Assembly (NCBI RefSeq): GCF_018617385.1
Contig: NZ_JACSKA010000001.1
Location: 1,240,001-1,304,000, forward strand
Reading direction: 5' to 3'
DNA: 64,000 bases
Source: Exiguobacterium sp018617385
GTDB taxonomy: Bacteria > Bacillota > Bacilli > Exiguobacteriales > Exiguobacteriaceae
Notes under the pieces: model-generated
What the model saw: only the letters and a program-made list of their open reading frames with translations
Databases searched by the model: none
Told to the model about the DNA's origin: nothing
Shown: positions 1 through 7,788 of the stretch, in pieces
How the letters are laid out: each line of letters starts with the position of its first letter
Position numbering within the stretch: the stretch's first letter is position 1
Position numbers and translations under genes: made by a program

Positions 1-465
1 ATTCGGATCGAGGCTGACGAGTTGACATACAGTCTACACATCATCATCCGCTATGAGCTCGAGAAGGCACTCATCCAAGGGACGTTGTCCGTCGATGAGC
101 TTCCTGCGGCATGGAATGAAAAGTATAAAGAGTATCTCGGACTCGATGTCCCGTCGAATGCCAAAGGAGTCCTTCAAGACGTCCATTGGGCAGGCGGTTC
201 GTTTGGATACTTCCCGAGCTATGCCCTCGGATTGATTTATGCGGCCCAATTGACGGAAACGTTGAAATCAGCTCTTCCGGAATTTGAGACGTTGATTGCA
301 GAAGGTGAAATCGAACCGGTCAAAGCGTGGCTACATGAGAACGTTCATCAATATGGAAAACGTCTCACCCCGAACGAACTCATTCAACAGGTGACGGGTC
401 AAGCGATTTCGGTTCAACCGCTCGTTCGATATTTGACGAAGAAATATCAAACAGTTGCCAAATGA
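1..465 (+). CDS. M32 family metallocarboxypeptidase, C-terminal part (5' end outside window)
   Basis: The reading frame is open from base 1, so about 154 C-terminal residues of a longer protein are visible (M32 enzymes are about 500 residues). The segment carries the helical C-terminal features I associate with thermostable carboxypeptidase Taq / YpwA: the IIIRYELEKAL helix, then LQDVHWAGGSFGYFPSYALG, which lines the substrate cleft. The HExxH zinc motif would lie upstream and cannot be checked. These are cytoplasmic enzymes that remove C-terminal residues from peptides. The stop codon overlaps the next start by 4 bases (ATGA), so the downstream phosphodiesterase is probably translationally coupled. 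Family assignment is strong; substrate is unknown. Confidence 0.88.
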   Translation: MRIEADELTYSLHIIIRYELEKALIQGTLSVDELPAAWNEKYKEYLGLDVPSNAKGVLQDVHWAGGSFGYFPSYALGLIYAAQLTETLKSALPEFETLIAEGEIEPVKAWLHENVHQYGKRLTPNELIQQVTGQAISVQPLVRYLTKKYQTVAK

Positions 466-1169
466 AACGATTTGCACATCGTGGCGTGATGGCCCATCGT
501 CCGGAGAATACGATGTCGGCATTCAGGCTCGCACTCGAAACCGGAGCAGATGGGATTGAAACGGATGTCCATATGACAAAGGACGGCGTGCTCGTACTCA
601 TCCATGACGAGACGCTCGAACGGACGACTGACGGAAGAGGGCAAGTTTCACTCTATACCTATGATGAGCTCCAACAGTTCAATGCCGGGGTACGTCATGA
701 GGTCGAAGAACACATCCCGACGCTCGAGGAGCTGTTCGATTTGGTGAAAGAGGAATCGGTCATTTTGAACTTAGAGGTAAAGACGGATGTCCTTCGATAT
801 GCAGGAATCGAATCTCGCATCATCGAATCCATTGAATCCGCTGGAATTGATGCGTCCCGTATTCTCTTTTCCTCATTCAATCATGAAACCATTCACCGAT
901 TGAAACAGATGAGACCGGATATCGAAGCGGCCATTCTGCTTGCACAGCCGCTTTATGACATTTTCGGATATCTTCGATTCGTCGGAGCGGATTCGGTCCA
1001 CCCACACATCGATCGGATCACAGACGAAGAAGTACGTTCGTTGCAAGGTCGAGGGATTCCGATCAGACCGTATACGATTAAAACACAACATCAACTTGAG
1101 CGTTGTATGGCGCTTCAAGTCGATGCCATCTTTGTCAATGATATCGAATGGGTAAACGAAACCACTTAG
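462..1169 (+). CDS. Glycerophosphodiester phosphodiesterase (cytoplasmic, UgpQ-like)
   Basis: This 235-residue protein opens with AHRGVMAHRPENT and has the GDPD catalytic set: His6-Arg7, Glu33 and Asp35 in GIETDVHMTKDG, and His48 in LIHDE. The family hydrolyses glycerophosphodiesters to glycerol-3-phosphate and an alcohol using a divalent metal. There is no signal peptide, so it resembles the cytoplasmic UgpQ type rather than secreted GlpQ. It overlaps the preceding carboxypeptidase by 4 bases and is followed at once by a terminator hairpin, so it is the last gene of that unit. The physiological substrate cannot be read from the sequence. Confidence 0.92.
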   Translation: MKRFAHRGVMAHRPENTMSAFRLALETGADGIETDVHMTKDGVLVLIHDETLERTTDGRGQVSLYTYDELQQFNAGVRHEVEEHIPTLEELFDLVKEESVILNLEVKTDVLRYAGIESRIIESIESAGIDASRILFSSFNHETIHRLKQMRPDIEAAILLAQPLYDIFGYLRFVGADSVHPHIDRITDEEVRSLQGRGIPIRPYTIKTQHQLERCMALQVDAIFVNDIEWVNETT

Positions 1170-1190
1170 TCGCCGACTAAGTGGTTTTAT
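1162..1190 (+). terminator. Rho-independent terminator after glycerophosphodiesterase
   Basis: The arms CCACTTAGTCG and CGACTAAGTGG form a near-perfect hairpin followed by TTTTAT. The left arm overlaps the last codons and stop of the gene. Confidence 0.85.
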
Positions 1191-1320
1191 ATTTGGTTGG
1201 AAGGGAACTACATTTTATGTAAAGGTAGCGCTTTCGTCCGTTAGCATATCGGAGCACATTCAGGGCATAGTGTCCCCTTTACGTCATTGTCGGATTGTCT
1301 TAAGTTTAAGATGTCACCGA

Positions 1321-1355
1321 GCTACATAGCAATCAGATGTAGCACACCATGTAGC
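1321..1355. repeat. Three copies of ATGTAGC upstream of the DUF4397/sortase unit
   Basis: GCTACAT at 1321-1327 is the inverse of ATGTAGC at 1337-1343, and a second direct copy lies at 1349-1355, twelve bases from the first. They lie 65-100 bases before the start of the surface protein, in a 249-base intergenic region with no other gene. They could be a regulator-binding cluster or, as transcribed sequence, a small 5' hairpin. Function is inferred from position only. Confidence 0.4.
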
Positions 1356-1418
1356 ACTGCATCACATTTGTTGTATGCACGTCGTGGGTTACCAAAGATC
1401 AAAAGGAGGAAATTTCAC

Positions 1419-2216
1419 ATGAAGAAGTTGATGTCTTTACTGGGTACTCTAGCACTGGCTTTCGCTTTCGTCTTACCGGTTAGCGCGGATGGACATGAAA
1501 ACGCGATGGTCCGTGTGCTACATGCTTCACCTGATGCACCGGCAGTTGACGTGTACGTGGATGGGGAAGTCGCGGTCGAGGGAGCAGAATTCAAGGATCT
1601 CACAGACTACTTGACACTTCCTGCAGGGGATTACAACGTTGAAATCAAGCCGGCAGGTGACGCTGAAACAGTCGTCGTCGCAGCAGACCTTTCAATCGAG
1701 GCAGGCAAGTTCTATACAGCCGCTGCAATCGGTCAACTTGAAAACATCGAAATCGCTGCAATGGAAGACGATGCAAACTTTGAAGATGGTAAATCGAAAG
1801 TTCGTGTCGCTCACTTCGCACCAGATGCACCAGCGGTTGATGTCGCACCTAAAGGTGGCGACCCACTCTTCTCAAACCTCGAGTTCAAAGCAGTAAGTGA
1901 TTACGGCACACTCGATGCTGGAACGTATGACCTTGAAGTCCGCCCGGCTGGAGCGACTGACGTCGTCAAAGCACTTGACGGTGTCGCACTCGAAGGTGGC
2001 AAAAACTATACAGCATTCGCAATCGGACTCCTTGAAGGAGAACCAACGTTTGAAGTCCTTCTCGCCGCTGATGGTGGGGAAATGGCAATGGCTCCTGAAA
2101 CAGGACAAGGTGGTCTTGCTCAAACAGCTTCAATGAACTGGTTGCTCGCGGCAGCAGTAGTTGGAGCGGCAGCAGCTGGATTCTACGTCTTTCGTCGTCA
2201 GAAGCAAGACGCTTAA
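1419..2216 (+). CDS. Secreted, wall-anchored protein with two DUF4397 domains
   Basis: I start at the ATG at 1419 because AAAAGGAGGA lies 9 bases upstream; the in-frame extension upstream has no ribosome site. The 265-residue product has a signal peptide (MKKLMSLLGTLALAFAF, cleaved near ADG), then two repeats of the DUF4397 type, each starting VRVxHxxPDAPAVDV (from about residues 29 and 128). The C-terminus has APETG at about 225-229, a hydrophobic stretch, and an RRQK tail, which is the layout of a sortase sorting signal with Ala instead of Leu. A sortase gene follows immediately. DUF4397 proteins are surface proteins of unknown function; anchoring by the neighbouring sortase is inferred. 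Confidence 0.85.
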   Translation: MKKLMSLLGTLALAFAFVLPVSADGHENAMVRVLHASPDAPAVDVYVDGEVAVEGAEFKDLTDYLTLPAGDYNVEIKPAGDAETVVVAADLSIEAGKFYTAAAIGQLENIEIAAMEDDANFEDGKSKVRVAHFAPDAPAVDVAPKGGDPLFSNLEFKAVSDYGTLDAGTYDLEVRPAGATDVVKALDGVALEGGKNYTAFAIGLLEGEPTFEVLLAADGGEMAMAPETGQGGLAQTASMNWLLAAAVVGAAAAGFYVFRRQKQDA

Positions 2217-2805
2217 ACTGATTTTCTTAGGAACGATCACATTTCTCGTATGGGGCGCTCAAGCGGAAGCTCCTGACAAACCGTTCGTCATGCCAACGGC
2301 TGAATTTGCCGAACCGCAGGTCTTGACTTCTAAGCAGGTCGATCGACAAACGTTTCATTCGAATAGTTTCGTCCCTGCCCGGCTGATCATTCCTTCAATC
2401 GATGTTGATACATCCATTGAAGCGGTCGGCAAGGATGAGGCTGGAAGAATGGCTACACCTTCTGACGTGAATCATGTCGGTTGGTATCAATATGGAGCCA
2501 AAGCAGGCGCAACGGGGAATGTCGTCCTATCAGGTCATCTCGATGATCTGAATGGTCCAGCTATTTTTGCGAATCTGGATCAACTTCCAATCGGAGAACT
2601 GGTGACGCTCCAACGGAAAGACCAGGTCGCTACGTATGAAGTGGTCAGTGTCAAACAGTATCGTCTCGACCAAGTGCCGCTCGCCTCCATTTTTGCGGCG
2701 ACTCAGTCGAAACGAATTCAATTGATCACTTGTGCAGGACCGTATGACGAAAACCTTGGGTATCGGGACCGGATCGTGGTCACGGCACACTTGATTGAAA
2801 CGTAA
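2161..2805 (+). CDS. Class F-like sortase
   Basis: An N-terminal hydrophobic anchor (LIFLGTITFLVW) precedes a sortase beta-barrel. The catalytic triad is visible as His in SGHLDD, Cys in ITCAGPYD and Arg in the YRDR that follows; the pattern VGWYQYGAKAGATGNVVLSG resembles class F enzymes. Sortases cleave a C-terminal sorting signal and join the protein to the cell wall. The start is uncertain: the TTG given here overlaps the DUF4397 gene by 56 bases without a good ribosome site, and a CTG at 2218 is an alternative, so translation may be coupled. The sole obvious substrate is the preceding APETG protein. Two terminators follow. Confidence 0.85.
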   Translation: MERQQLDSTSFVVRSKTLKLIFLGTITFLVWGAQAEAPDKPFVMPTAEFAEPQVLTSKQVDRQTFHSNSFVPARLIIPSIDVDTSIEAVGKDEAGRMATPSDVNHVGWYQYGAKAGATGNVVLSGHLDDLNGPAIFANLDQLPIGELVTLQRKDQVATYEVVSVKQYRLDQVPLASIFAATQSKRIQLITCAGPYDENLGYRDRIVVTAHLIET

Positions 2806-2810
2806 AGATG

Positions 2811-2844
2811 AAGAGATGCTGACCGATCGGTCGCATCTCTTTTA
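2811..2844 (+). terminator. Terminator after the sortase gene
   Basis: AAGAGATGC pairs with GCATCTCTT around a self-complementary GACCGATCGGTC loop and is followed by TTT. Confidence 0.65.
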
Positions 2845-2849
2845 CTCGT

Positions 2850-2884
2850 AAAAAAGCCCTTCACCGTTCGGTGAAGGGCTTTGA
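2850..2884. terminator. Bidirectional terminator between sortase and MarR genes
   Basis: AGCCCTTCACC pairs with GGTGAAGGGCT. An A-run on the left gives U-runs to leftward transcripts, so it mainly ends the minus-strand MarR gene. Confidence 0.8.
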
Positions 2885-2889
2885 TCAGA

Positions 2890-3327
2890 TTAGGCATCCA
2901 TACGATCTAATAATTTTGAGAGTAAAATGAGTTCGTCATCTGAAAAATCAGTGAAGACATCCATCAAATATTCAATCTTCATGCTCTCTAGCGTCTCAAA
3001 CAACTCACGACCTTCATCCGTTGCCTGAAGTTCAACGACACGGCGGTCACGCTCGCTACGTTCGCGAGAGATCAATCCTTTTTTCGTCAACTCATCGGCA
3101 AGTGCGGTGATCATCGAGGCTGAAAATTGAAACTCATTAGACAGAGCAGAGGCGATTTGAGGACTCTGTTGACAAAGAGAACGTAGAATGAAGAATTCAT
3201 TACGGGTTAAATATTGTGAGAACATCGAACGGAGATTTTTTTTCACTCCGCGATAGTTCATCCGGATTCCACGTTCAGCGTCTGCGACGAGCTGACGACG
3301 TGAAGCGGTCTGTACGGGTGTTGTCAT
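2890..3327 (-). CDS. MarR family transcriptional regulator
   Basis: This 145-residue protein has the MarR winged-helix layout: helices around QYLTRNEFFILRSLCQQ, the recognition helix SASMITALADELTKKG, and the wing SRERSERDRRVVELQATDEG with the family's D-R-R signature. MarR proteins are dimeric DNA-binding regulators, often responsive to small molecules or oxidation. The ATG follows AGGAGGT at a good distance. It is transcribed alone between a terminator and the RelA/SpoT-like gene. No operator or obvious target is evident nearby, so its regulon and ligand are unknown. Confidence 0.88.
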   Translation of the reverse strand: MTTPVQTASRRQLVADAERGIRMNYRGVKKNLRSMFSQYLTRNEFFILRSLCQQSPQIASALSNEFQFSASMITALADELTKKGLISRERSERDRRVVELQATDEGRELFETLESMKIEYLMDVFTDFSDDELILLSKLLDRMDA

Positions 3328-3415
3328 CCTCGAAACTACCTCCTAGCGATAATATTATTCATATATACTTCAGAACATAGAAACATTCTACATTAAAAAC
3401 ATGTTGTCTGTAAAG

Positions 3416-4483
3416 TTATAGGGGCTCGTCTTTTGCCCGAATTTGTTGAATGATGTCTTCATAATGTTTCAAGTCCGGATAGAACCGTCTAAAGAAAAAT
3501 TCAATCTGTGGGTCGTCACCTTCCGCTAACAGTTTAGCGAGAACGGCATAAACGACACCCATCCCTTGTCTCGGCAAGAGGGAAGATGGAAGTAATGTCG
3601 CACACTGAACTGCCTGTGTGAAGTAAGTGGAGAGCGTATCGCTCAAATCTTTAAACGTACGGATATCGGCGTAATGGAACATTCGGGTCAGTTCGACAAT
3701 GGCAGAGAGATCGGTCTCGAGCAACCATTCGCTCTGGAAAATCGCGTTATCTAGCTTCTCAACCGTTTGATCATTTGCGATATAATAATTCAGGTTATCA
3801 CGTGTGATGGTCACTTTTTCAGGGGAGTCGAGAATCTGTTCAACCGTCTCCTGTTCGAATGTCCGCAATTGTTTTCGAATGTTCACGAACTCGGAGTCGG
3901 CAATCTCCAAGAGTCCGGCGACCCGGCTGAAACTTCGTTTAATTTCAGGCGGCACGGCATTCGGATTTTTGTAGCCGAGGTCATGTTCAATCTCGGCCCA
4001 TGCGTGTTGTAAGATGGAGCGAACTTGAATTTCCGCTTCTTTTTCTGCAAAACGGCGATATTCACCGAGCGCAAGGCGTTTCTCACTCAGTTCCACGACA
4101 TAATGAACGGAAAGATAACCGAATTCATTGGCATCGAGCAATGTCGACTTGTCGATGGATTGTTCACGATCGATGGTGAATTCATCTTCCAAGATTTGCG
4201 CGACGGCGCGTACGTCGTCATGAAAGTATGTCACGATCCGTATCCCGGCCAAGTCTTGCACGTCTCGTAACGAACGATATTGATAAGGTTTGCGTGAAAG
4301 TTTGGCATATAGACTGTCCGCTTCTTTGGCACGGGCAACGATTGAATGAAACTGGATGCCAGCTTCTGTCAACAATTCACTGAGGAGTGCTTTCAGCTTT
4401 GTGGCAAACGCTTCATAATCTTCTTTTTCATTCAAATATTCAAGCATGATTGTATTCAAGTCTTGTTTTGGCACAGAACTCAC
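3416..4483 (-). CDS. RelA/SpoT-domain (p)ppGpp synthetase-like protein
   Basis: The first 210 residues match the RelA/SpoT nucleotidyltransferase core: DSLYAKLSRKP (ATP-binding loop), DVQDLAGIRIV (metal-binding Asp), FGYLSVHYVV where most synthetases have GYRSLH, and AEIQVRSILQHAWAEIEHD with the catalytic Glu. There is no HD hydrolase domain and no ACT/TGS region, so it belongs with the small alarmone synthetases, though at 355 residues it is longer than RelP/RelQ (about 210-250). The extra 145 C-terminal residues are helical and I do not recognise them. Expected role is pyrophosphate transfer from ATP to GDP/GTP, a stress alarm signal; a nucleotide-modifying toxin relative is an alternative. 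It is monocistronic. Confidence 0.82.
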   Translation of the reverse strand: MSSVPKQDLNTIMLEYLNEKEDYEAFATKLKALLSELLTEAGIQFHSIVARAKEADSLYAKLSRKPYQYRSLRDVQDLAGIRIVTYFHDDVRAVAQILEDEFTIDREQSIDKSTLLDANEFGYLSVHYVVELSEKRLALGEYRRFAEKEAEIQVRSILQHAWAEIEHDLGYKNPNAVPPEIKRSFSRVAGLLEIADSEFVNIRKQLRTFEQETVEQILDSPEKVTITRDNLNYYIANDQTVEKLDNAIFQSEWLLETDLSAIVELTRMFHYADIRTFKDLSDTLSTYFTQAVQCATLLPSSLLPRQGMGVVYAVLAKLLAEGDDPQIEFFFRRFYPDLKHYEDIIQQIRAKDEPL

Positions 4484-4570
4484 TCCTTTTCTCTATCCAT
4501 AGTATAGCATCACACACTAGAAACGATATGATAGCATGTATAAGGAACGAAACAGAAAGAGGTGAGCTGG

Positions 4571-4795
4571 ATGCATACATTCCGTTCAGTTGAGAGAGAA
4601 AAAATCGAGATCATCGCTGGATTGTTGCAACAAGCAGGGTATCGCATATCTCGCATTCGAGCAATAGATTGCCAGTTCATGGTGACCGCTCGGTTAGAGG
4701 GGCAGACTCAAATGGAAGGGGAACATGATCGCATCAAGGGGATCGTGCAACATTTTGCCATCGAGGAATGGACGATAAACGAAGAATCGAGTTGA
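4571..4795 (+). CDS. Small protein of unknown function (74 aa)
   Basis: The ATG at 4571 sits 6-8 bases after AGAGGTGAG. The product is charged, soluble-looking and without membrane segments or signal peptide; it reads as a small alpha/beta fold (EKIEIIAGLLQQAGYRISRIR then a beta-rich half). I do not recognise a family. It lies just before the sigma-B promoter of the stress gene but ends before that promoter, so the two are probably separate units. Confidence 0.6.
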   Translation: MHTFRSVEREKIEIIAGLLQQAGYRISRIRAIDCQFMVTARLEGQTQMEGEHDRIKGIVQHFAIEEWTINEESS

Positions 4796-4801
4796 TTTGA
4801 T

Positions 4802-4826
4802 GTTTACCACCTCATTTTTCGGGAAT
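4802..4826 (+). promoter_or_regulatory. Sigma-B-type promoter of the YflT-like stress gene
   Basis: GTTTAC at 4802-4807, a 13-base spacer, and GGGAAT at 4821-4826 match the B. subtilis sigma-B consensus GTTTAA-N12-15-GGGTAT/GGGAAT at ten of twelve or better positions. It lies about 50 bases before the start of a general-stress-protein homologue. Confidence 0.75.
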
Positions 4827-4874
4827 AACAAAAACAGTGAAAACCATGACTGTGAACGTTTAGGAGGATGGGGC

Positions 4875-5195
4875 ATGTTAGAGACAAGAGTAGTGAATGA
4901 TATGACGACGGTGGACCATGAAGTGAATGAGATGGTGTCAGGCGGATGTGTGAATGAGCATATCTATTTGTTCGCCAAAGATGAGGAATTGACCGTTCGA
5001 TTGGCAGCAGAGGCCGGGGTACAACCATATCGAATTCCGGAGAAAGGAATGTTCGAGTCGTTGCTCTCGAAATTCACGAGCAATTCAGAAGATCGCATGG
5101 AACAGATGGAGAGTCTTGGACTCACAAAAGAGATGGTGGATTCACTCGAACGTGAAATCAAAGATGGTAAAATCGTGTTAGTTTGCGATAAATAA
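4875..5195 (+). CDS. yflT: General stress protein, YflT/GSP17M family
   Basis: The ATG at 4875 is preceded by TAGGAGGA; the frame extends upstream through the promoter and that extension is rejected. The 106-residue protein shows the heat-induced stress protein YflT pattern: a betaalpha start around EHIYLFAKDEELTVRLAAEAGV and the C-terminal DSLEREIKDGKIVLVCD. In B. subtilis this family is controlled by sigma-B, and a strong sigma-B-type promoter lies just upstream here. Biochemical function is not established. It converges on the reductase gene across a shared terminator. Confidence 0.82.
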   Translation: MLETRVVNDMTTVDHEVNEMVSGGCVNEHIYLFAKDEELTVRLAAEAGVQPYRIPEKGMFESLLSKFTSNSEDRMEQMESLGLTKEMVDSLEREIKDGKIVLVCDK

Positions 5196-5227
5196 AAAAT
5201 GGACCGGAAAAATCGGTCCATTTTTTA
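5194..5227. terminator. Bidirectional terminator
   Basis: GGACCG pairs with CGGTCC, flanked by A6 on the left and T6 on the right, ending both the stress gene and the convergent reductase gene. Confidence 0.85.
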
Positions 5228-6262
5228 TTTTGCTTTGTAATAGGCATTCACGATGCGACGTAACGATTTTTGATCGAGATGGAGCGGAGCGAATCCAGCA
5301 TCCTGTAGCAATTGCTTCGTGTTGTCGTCACGGAACGTGATATCCCGGTTCAAATACGGATTGAACACTTTCACCATATCGTTGAACGACTGTTCGACTG
5401 AGCTGAGTGTCGATGTCGGTGTCTCCGTGATTGTTAAATGCGGGAATGCTAACGACTCTTTCATATAGTCGAGCATCGTTTCATTTTTTGGCGGTGCGTC
5501 GTTTGTCACGTTATAGATTGTACCTGCCTTCGCATGCTCGATGGCAGCGAGGAGTACATCCGCGACATAATCGACAGGGACAAGGTTTGATGTACCCGTC
5601 GCTGAGCCAATCAATCGAATCGACTCGAAGTCATGCCCACGTCGTTCCAATTTTCGTTTGAACAGTTCGAGAGCACGCATATATCCGTACATCGTAAATT
5701 TTGAGTCAGCCTCTCCTGTTTTCGAGTCCCCGACGATGATGGCCGGTCGGAAGATTGACACGTCAAGCTCATCCCGTGACTCCCAGACCGCCTGCTCGGC
5801 GTGTGCCTTGCTTTCTTCATACGGATTCAAAAAAGATTGCGACACGTCGTACAGTCTTTCCCCGCCAACTTCCTTAGCGCCGAGTGTATAGGCCGTACTC
5901 ACGTGGAAAAAGCGACGGCAGTCAATCAGCTTGGTCAAGCGAAGGGCCTCTTTCGTCCCGGTCAAATTGGTCTCGAACAATTCATCGCGCAATTCTTCAT
6001 CGAATTTGACGAGTGCTGCCATGTGTAGGAATAAATCAATCTTCCCTCTATGTGTCTCGATGAACGCTTCATTCGCACCGAGTGCGTGTGACGTCAAATC
6101 GCCTGGTAACACATCAATCGCCTTCTGTTCTTCTGGGGTGAATTGTGTCTGTACCTTCTCCGGTGTTCGCGCCAACATGCAGACGCGATGCCCCCGCTGA
6201 ATCAATTCTTTGGCGAGTCGCCCTCCTAAAAATCCTGTTCCACCAGTCATAAAAATATACAA
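5225..6262 (-). CDS. SDR-family NAD(P)-dependent oxidoreductase (thioester/acyl reductase-like)
   Basis: The Rossmann motif TGGTGFLGGRLAKEL is at the very N-terminus, followed by GDLT, the Ser in HVSTAYTLG and the YEESK active-site motif, so this is an extended short-chain dehydrogenase. The sequence resembles the reductase domains of thioester/fatty acyl-CoA reductases more than sugar epimerases. I start at the TTG at 6262 because GAGAGGGAG lies 8 bases upstream; an ATG at 6286 lies within that ribosome site and is less likely. It is transcribed alone. The substrate is unknown; lipid or carotenoid-related aldehyde chemistry would be a guess only. Confidence 0.85.
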   Translation of the reverse strand: MYIFMTGGTGFLGGRLAKELIQRGHRVCMLARTPEKVQTQFTPEEQKAIDVLPGDLTSHALGANEAFIETHRGKIDLFLHMAALVKFDEELRDELFETNLTGTKEALRLTKLIDCRRFFHVSTAYTLGAKEVGGERLYDVSQSFLNPYEESKAHAEQAVWESRDELDVSIFRPAIIVGDSKTGEADSKFTMYGYMRALELFKRKLERRGHDFESIRLIGSATGTSNLVPVDYVADVLLAAIEHAKAGTIYNVTNDAPPKNETMLDYMKESLAFPHLTITETPTSTLSSVEQSFNDMVKVFNPYLNRDITFRDDNTKQLLQDAGFAPLHLDQKSLRRIVNAYYKAK

Positions 6263-6451
6263 TCGCGTTCTCCCTCTCTGTGACATTCTTTACTCATCAT
6301 ATCAACTCTTGTCGCATGTAGCCACTTTGCCTCTCGTAAAATTCCATGTTTAGAAAAAATCGAACTCGGTTATGAACTATAGAGAAGCGTACGAACGGTG
6401 CGTAACGACAGCTTGCCTGTCAAATCCATTGAAGTGAGGTTTTAACGAATC

Positions 6452-7747
6452 ATGGCAAATCTATTCGGAACAGACAAGGATGACGTAAAAAAGAAGCAAC
6501 AAGATATTGAGAAAACGGTACAAGAGAAAAATATCACCCAAATCCATCTATACTTCTCGGATGTACTCGGTGATTTAAAGCTCTTGACGCTTTCGGCAAA
6601 ACTGTTGCCAGAAGTCTTTGAAGGAAAAACGATGTTTGACGGTTCTTCGATCAACGGGTTCTCTTCCATCAAAAACTCCGACTTATTCTTGAGACCGGAT
6701 TTAGATCGTCCACGGTATGAGCAAGACGGCGAGGAAAATATATTGGCATTCTTCTGTGATGTATGTACTCCGGAGGGAGAGCGATATGAATACGACCCAC
6801 GTAATGTATTGAAGGATGCACTCGAACGTGCAGCACGTGATGGCTACTCGGTATTCGTCGGGGCAGAGCCAGAATTCTTCATCTTTGACGAGAACGGGGA
6901 ATTTTATGACGAGGCCGGATATTTCTCGACACGTTCAGAGGATAAAGGATATGAAGTGCGACAGCACATCGCGAACCGTTTGAGCGGCGTCGGGTTCAAC
7001 ATTGAGGCAGTGCACCATGAGGTCGCCCCTGCGCAACATGAGATTGGCATCAAGTACGATGACGCACTCCATACAGCGGATAACATTCAGTTCTTTAAAG
7101 AAATCGTCAAGATTGCAGCGAAAGAGAAAGGGGCATCCGTCTCATTCTTGCCAAAACCGTTGCGTGATGTGAACGGTTCTGGCATGCACTTGAACATCTC
7201 TGTCTGGAAGAATGATGAGTCCGGAAATCCGACGACCAACGCGTTCGACGAAGTCGATGCGGATTACGGATTGTCGAAAACGGCGCGTCATTTCATCGAG
7301 GGAATCTTGAAGCATGCCCGTGCCACAGCAATCTTCACGAATCCACTACCTGAATCATACGAACGTCTCGTTCCTGGATTCGAGGCACCTGTCAACATTT
7401 GCTGGAGCCCGTCGAACCGTAGTTCGATGATTCGAATCCCGGCTTCTCGTGGGAGTGCGACCCGTGTCGAGGTTCGGAACCCTGACCCGAGTGCGAACCC
7501 ATATTTGGCACTTGCCGCGCTCATTTATGCCGGACTTGAAGGAATCGAACAACAACTCGTCCCGTCTTCCCCGAATGAGGATGACTTGTTCGAGTATTCA
7601 GCGAAGCAAATCGAGAGCCAAGGAATCGCATCACTGCCTGCGACATTCCATGAATCGATTCAGTCACTGAAACAAGACAACTTCCATGATTACTTTAACC
7701 ACAATATGATCGATCGCTACTTGTCACTCATTCAAGTGCGAAAATAA
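6452..7747 (+). CDS. glnA: Glutamine synthetase (type I-like, divergent C-terminus)
   Basis: This 431-residue protein has the full catalytic signatures: MFDGSSINGF, EFFIF, the KPLRDVNGSGMHLNIS ATP site, the flap ERLVPGFEAP and NRSSMIRIPAS. It should convert glutamate, ammonia and ATP to glutamine. It differs from the usual Bacillus enzyme: no GlnR gene is next to it, the N-terminus is longer and Lys-rich, and the C-terminus ends DRYLSLIQVRK rather than in the WEREQY..QY tail used for feedback and GlnR control. It may be a second, differently regulated enzyme. Upstream, GTTTAG-N14-GGTTAT (6348-6373) is a weak sigma-B-like match; the ribosome site GTGAGG is 12 bases from the ATG. Confidence 0.85.
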   Translation: MANLFGTDKDDVKKKQQDIEKTVQEKNITQIHLYFSDVLGDLKLLTLSAKLLPEVFEGKTMFDGSSINGFSSIKNSDLFLRPDLDRPRYEQDGEENILAFFCDVCTPEGERYEYDPRNVLKDALERAARDGYSVFVGAEPEFFIFDENGEFYDEAGYFSTRSEDKGYEVRQHIANRLSGVGFNIEAVHHEVAPAQHEIGIKYDDALHTADNIQFFKEIVKIAAKEKGASVSFLPKPLRDVNGSGMHLNISVWKNDESGNPTTNAFDEVDADYGLSKTARHFIEGILKHARATAIFTNPLPESYERLVPGFEAPVNICWSPSNRSSMIRIPASRGSATRVEVRNPDPSANPYLALAALIYAGLEGIEQQLVPSSPNEDDLFEYSAKQIESQGIASLPATFHESIQSLKQDNFHDYFNHNMIDRYLSLIQVRK

Positions 7748-7751
7748 AAAT

Positions 7752-7785
7752 GACGCCAGCCGATTCGATCGGCTGGCGTTTTTGA
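7752..7785. terminator. Bidirectional terminator between glutamine synthetase and POT transporter
   Basis: ACGCCAGCCGAT pairs with ATCGGCTGGCGT, flanked by A5 and T5. Confidence 0.9.
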
Positions 7786-7788
7786 TGA

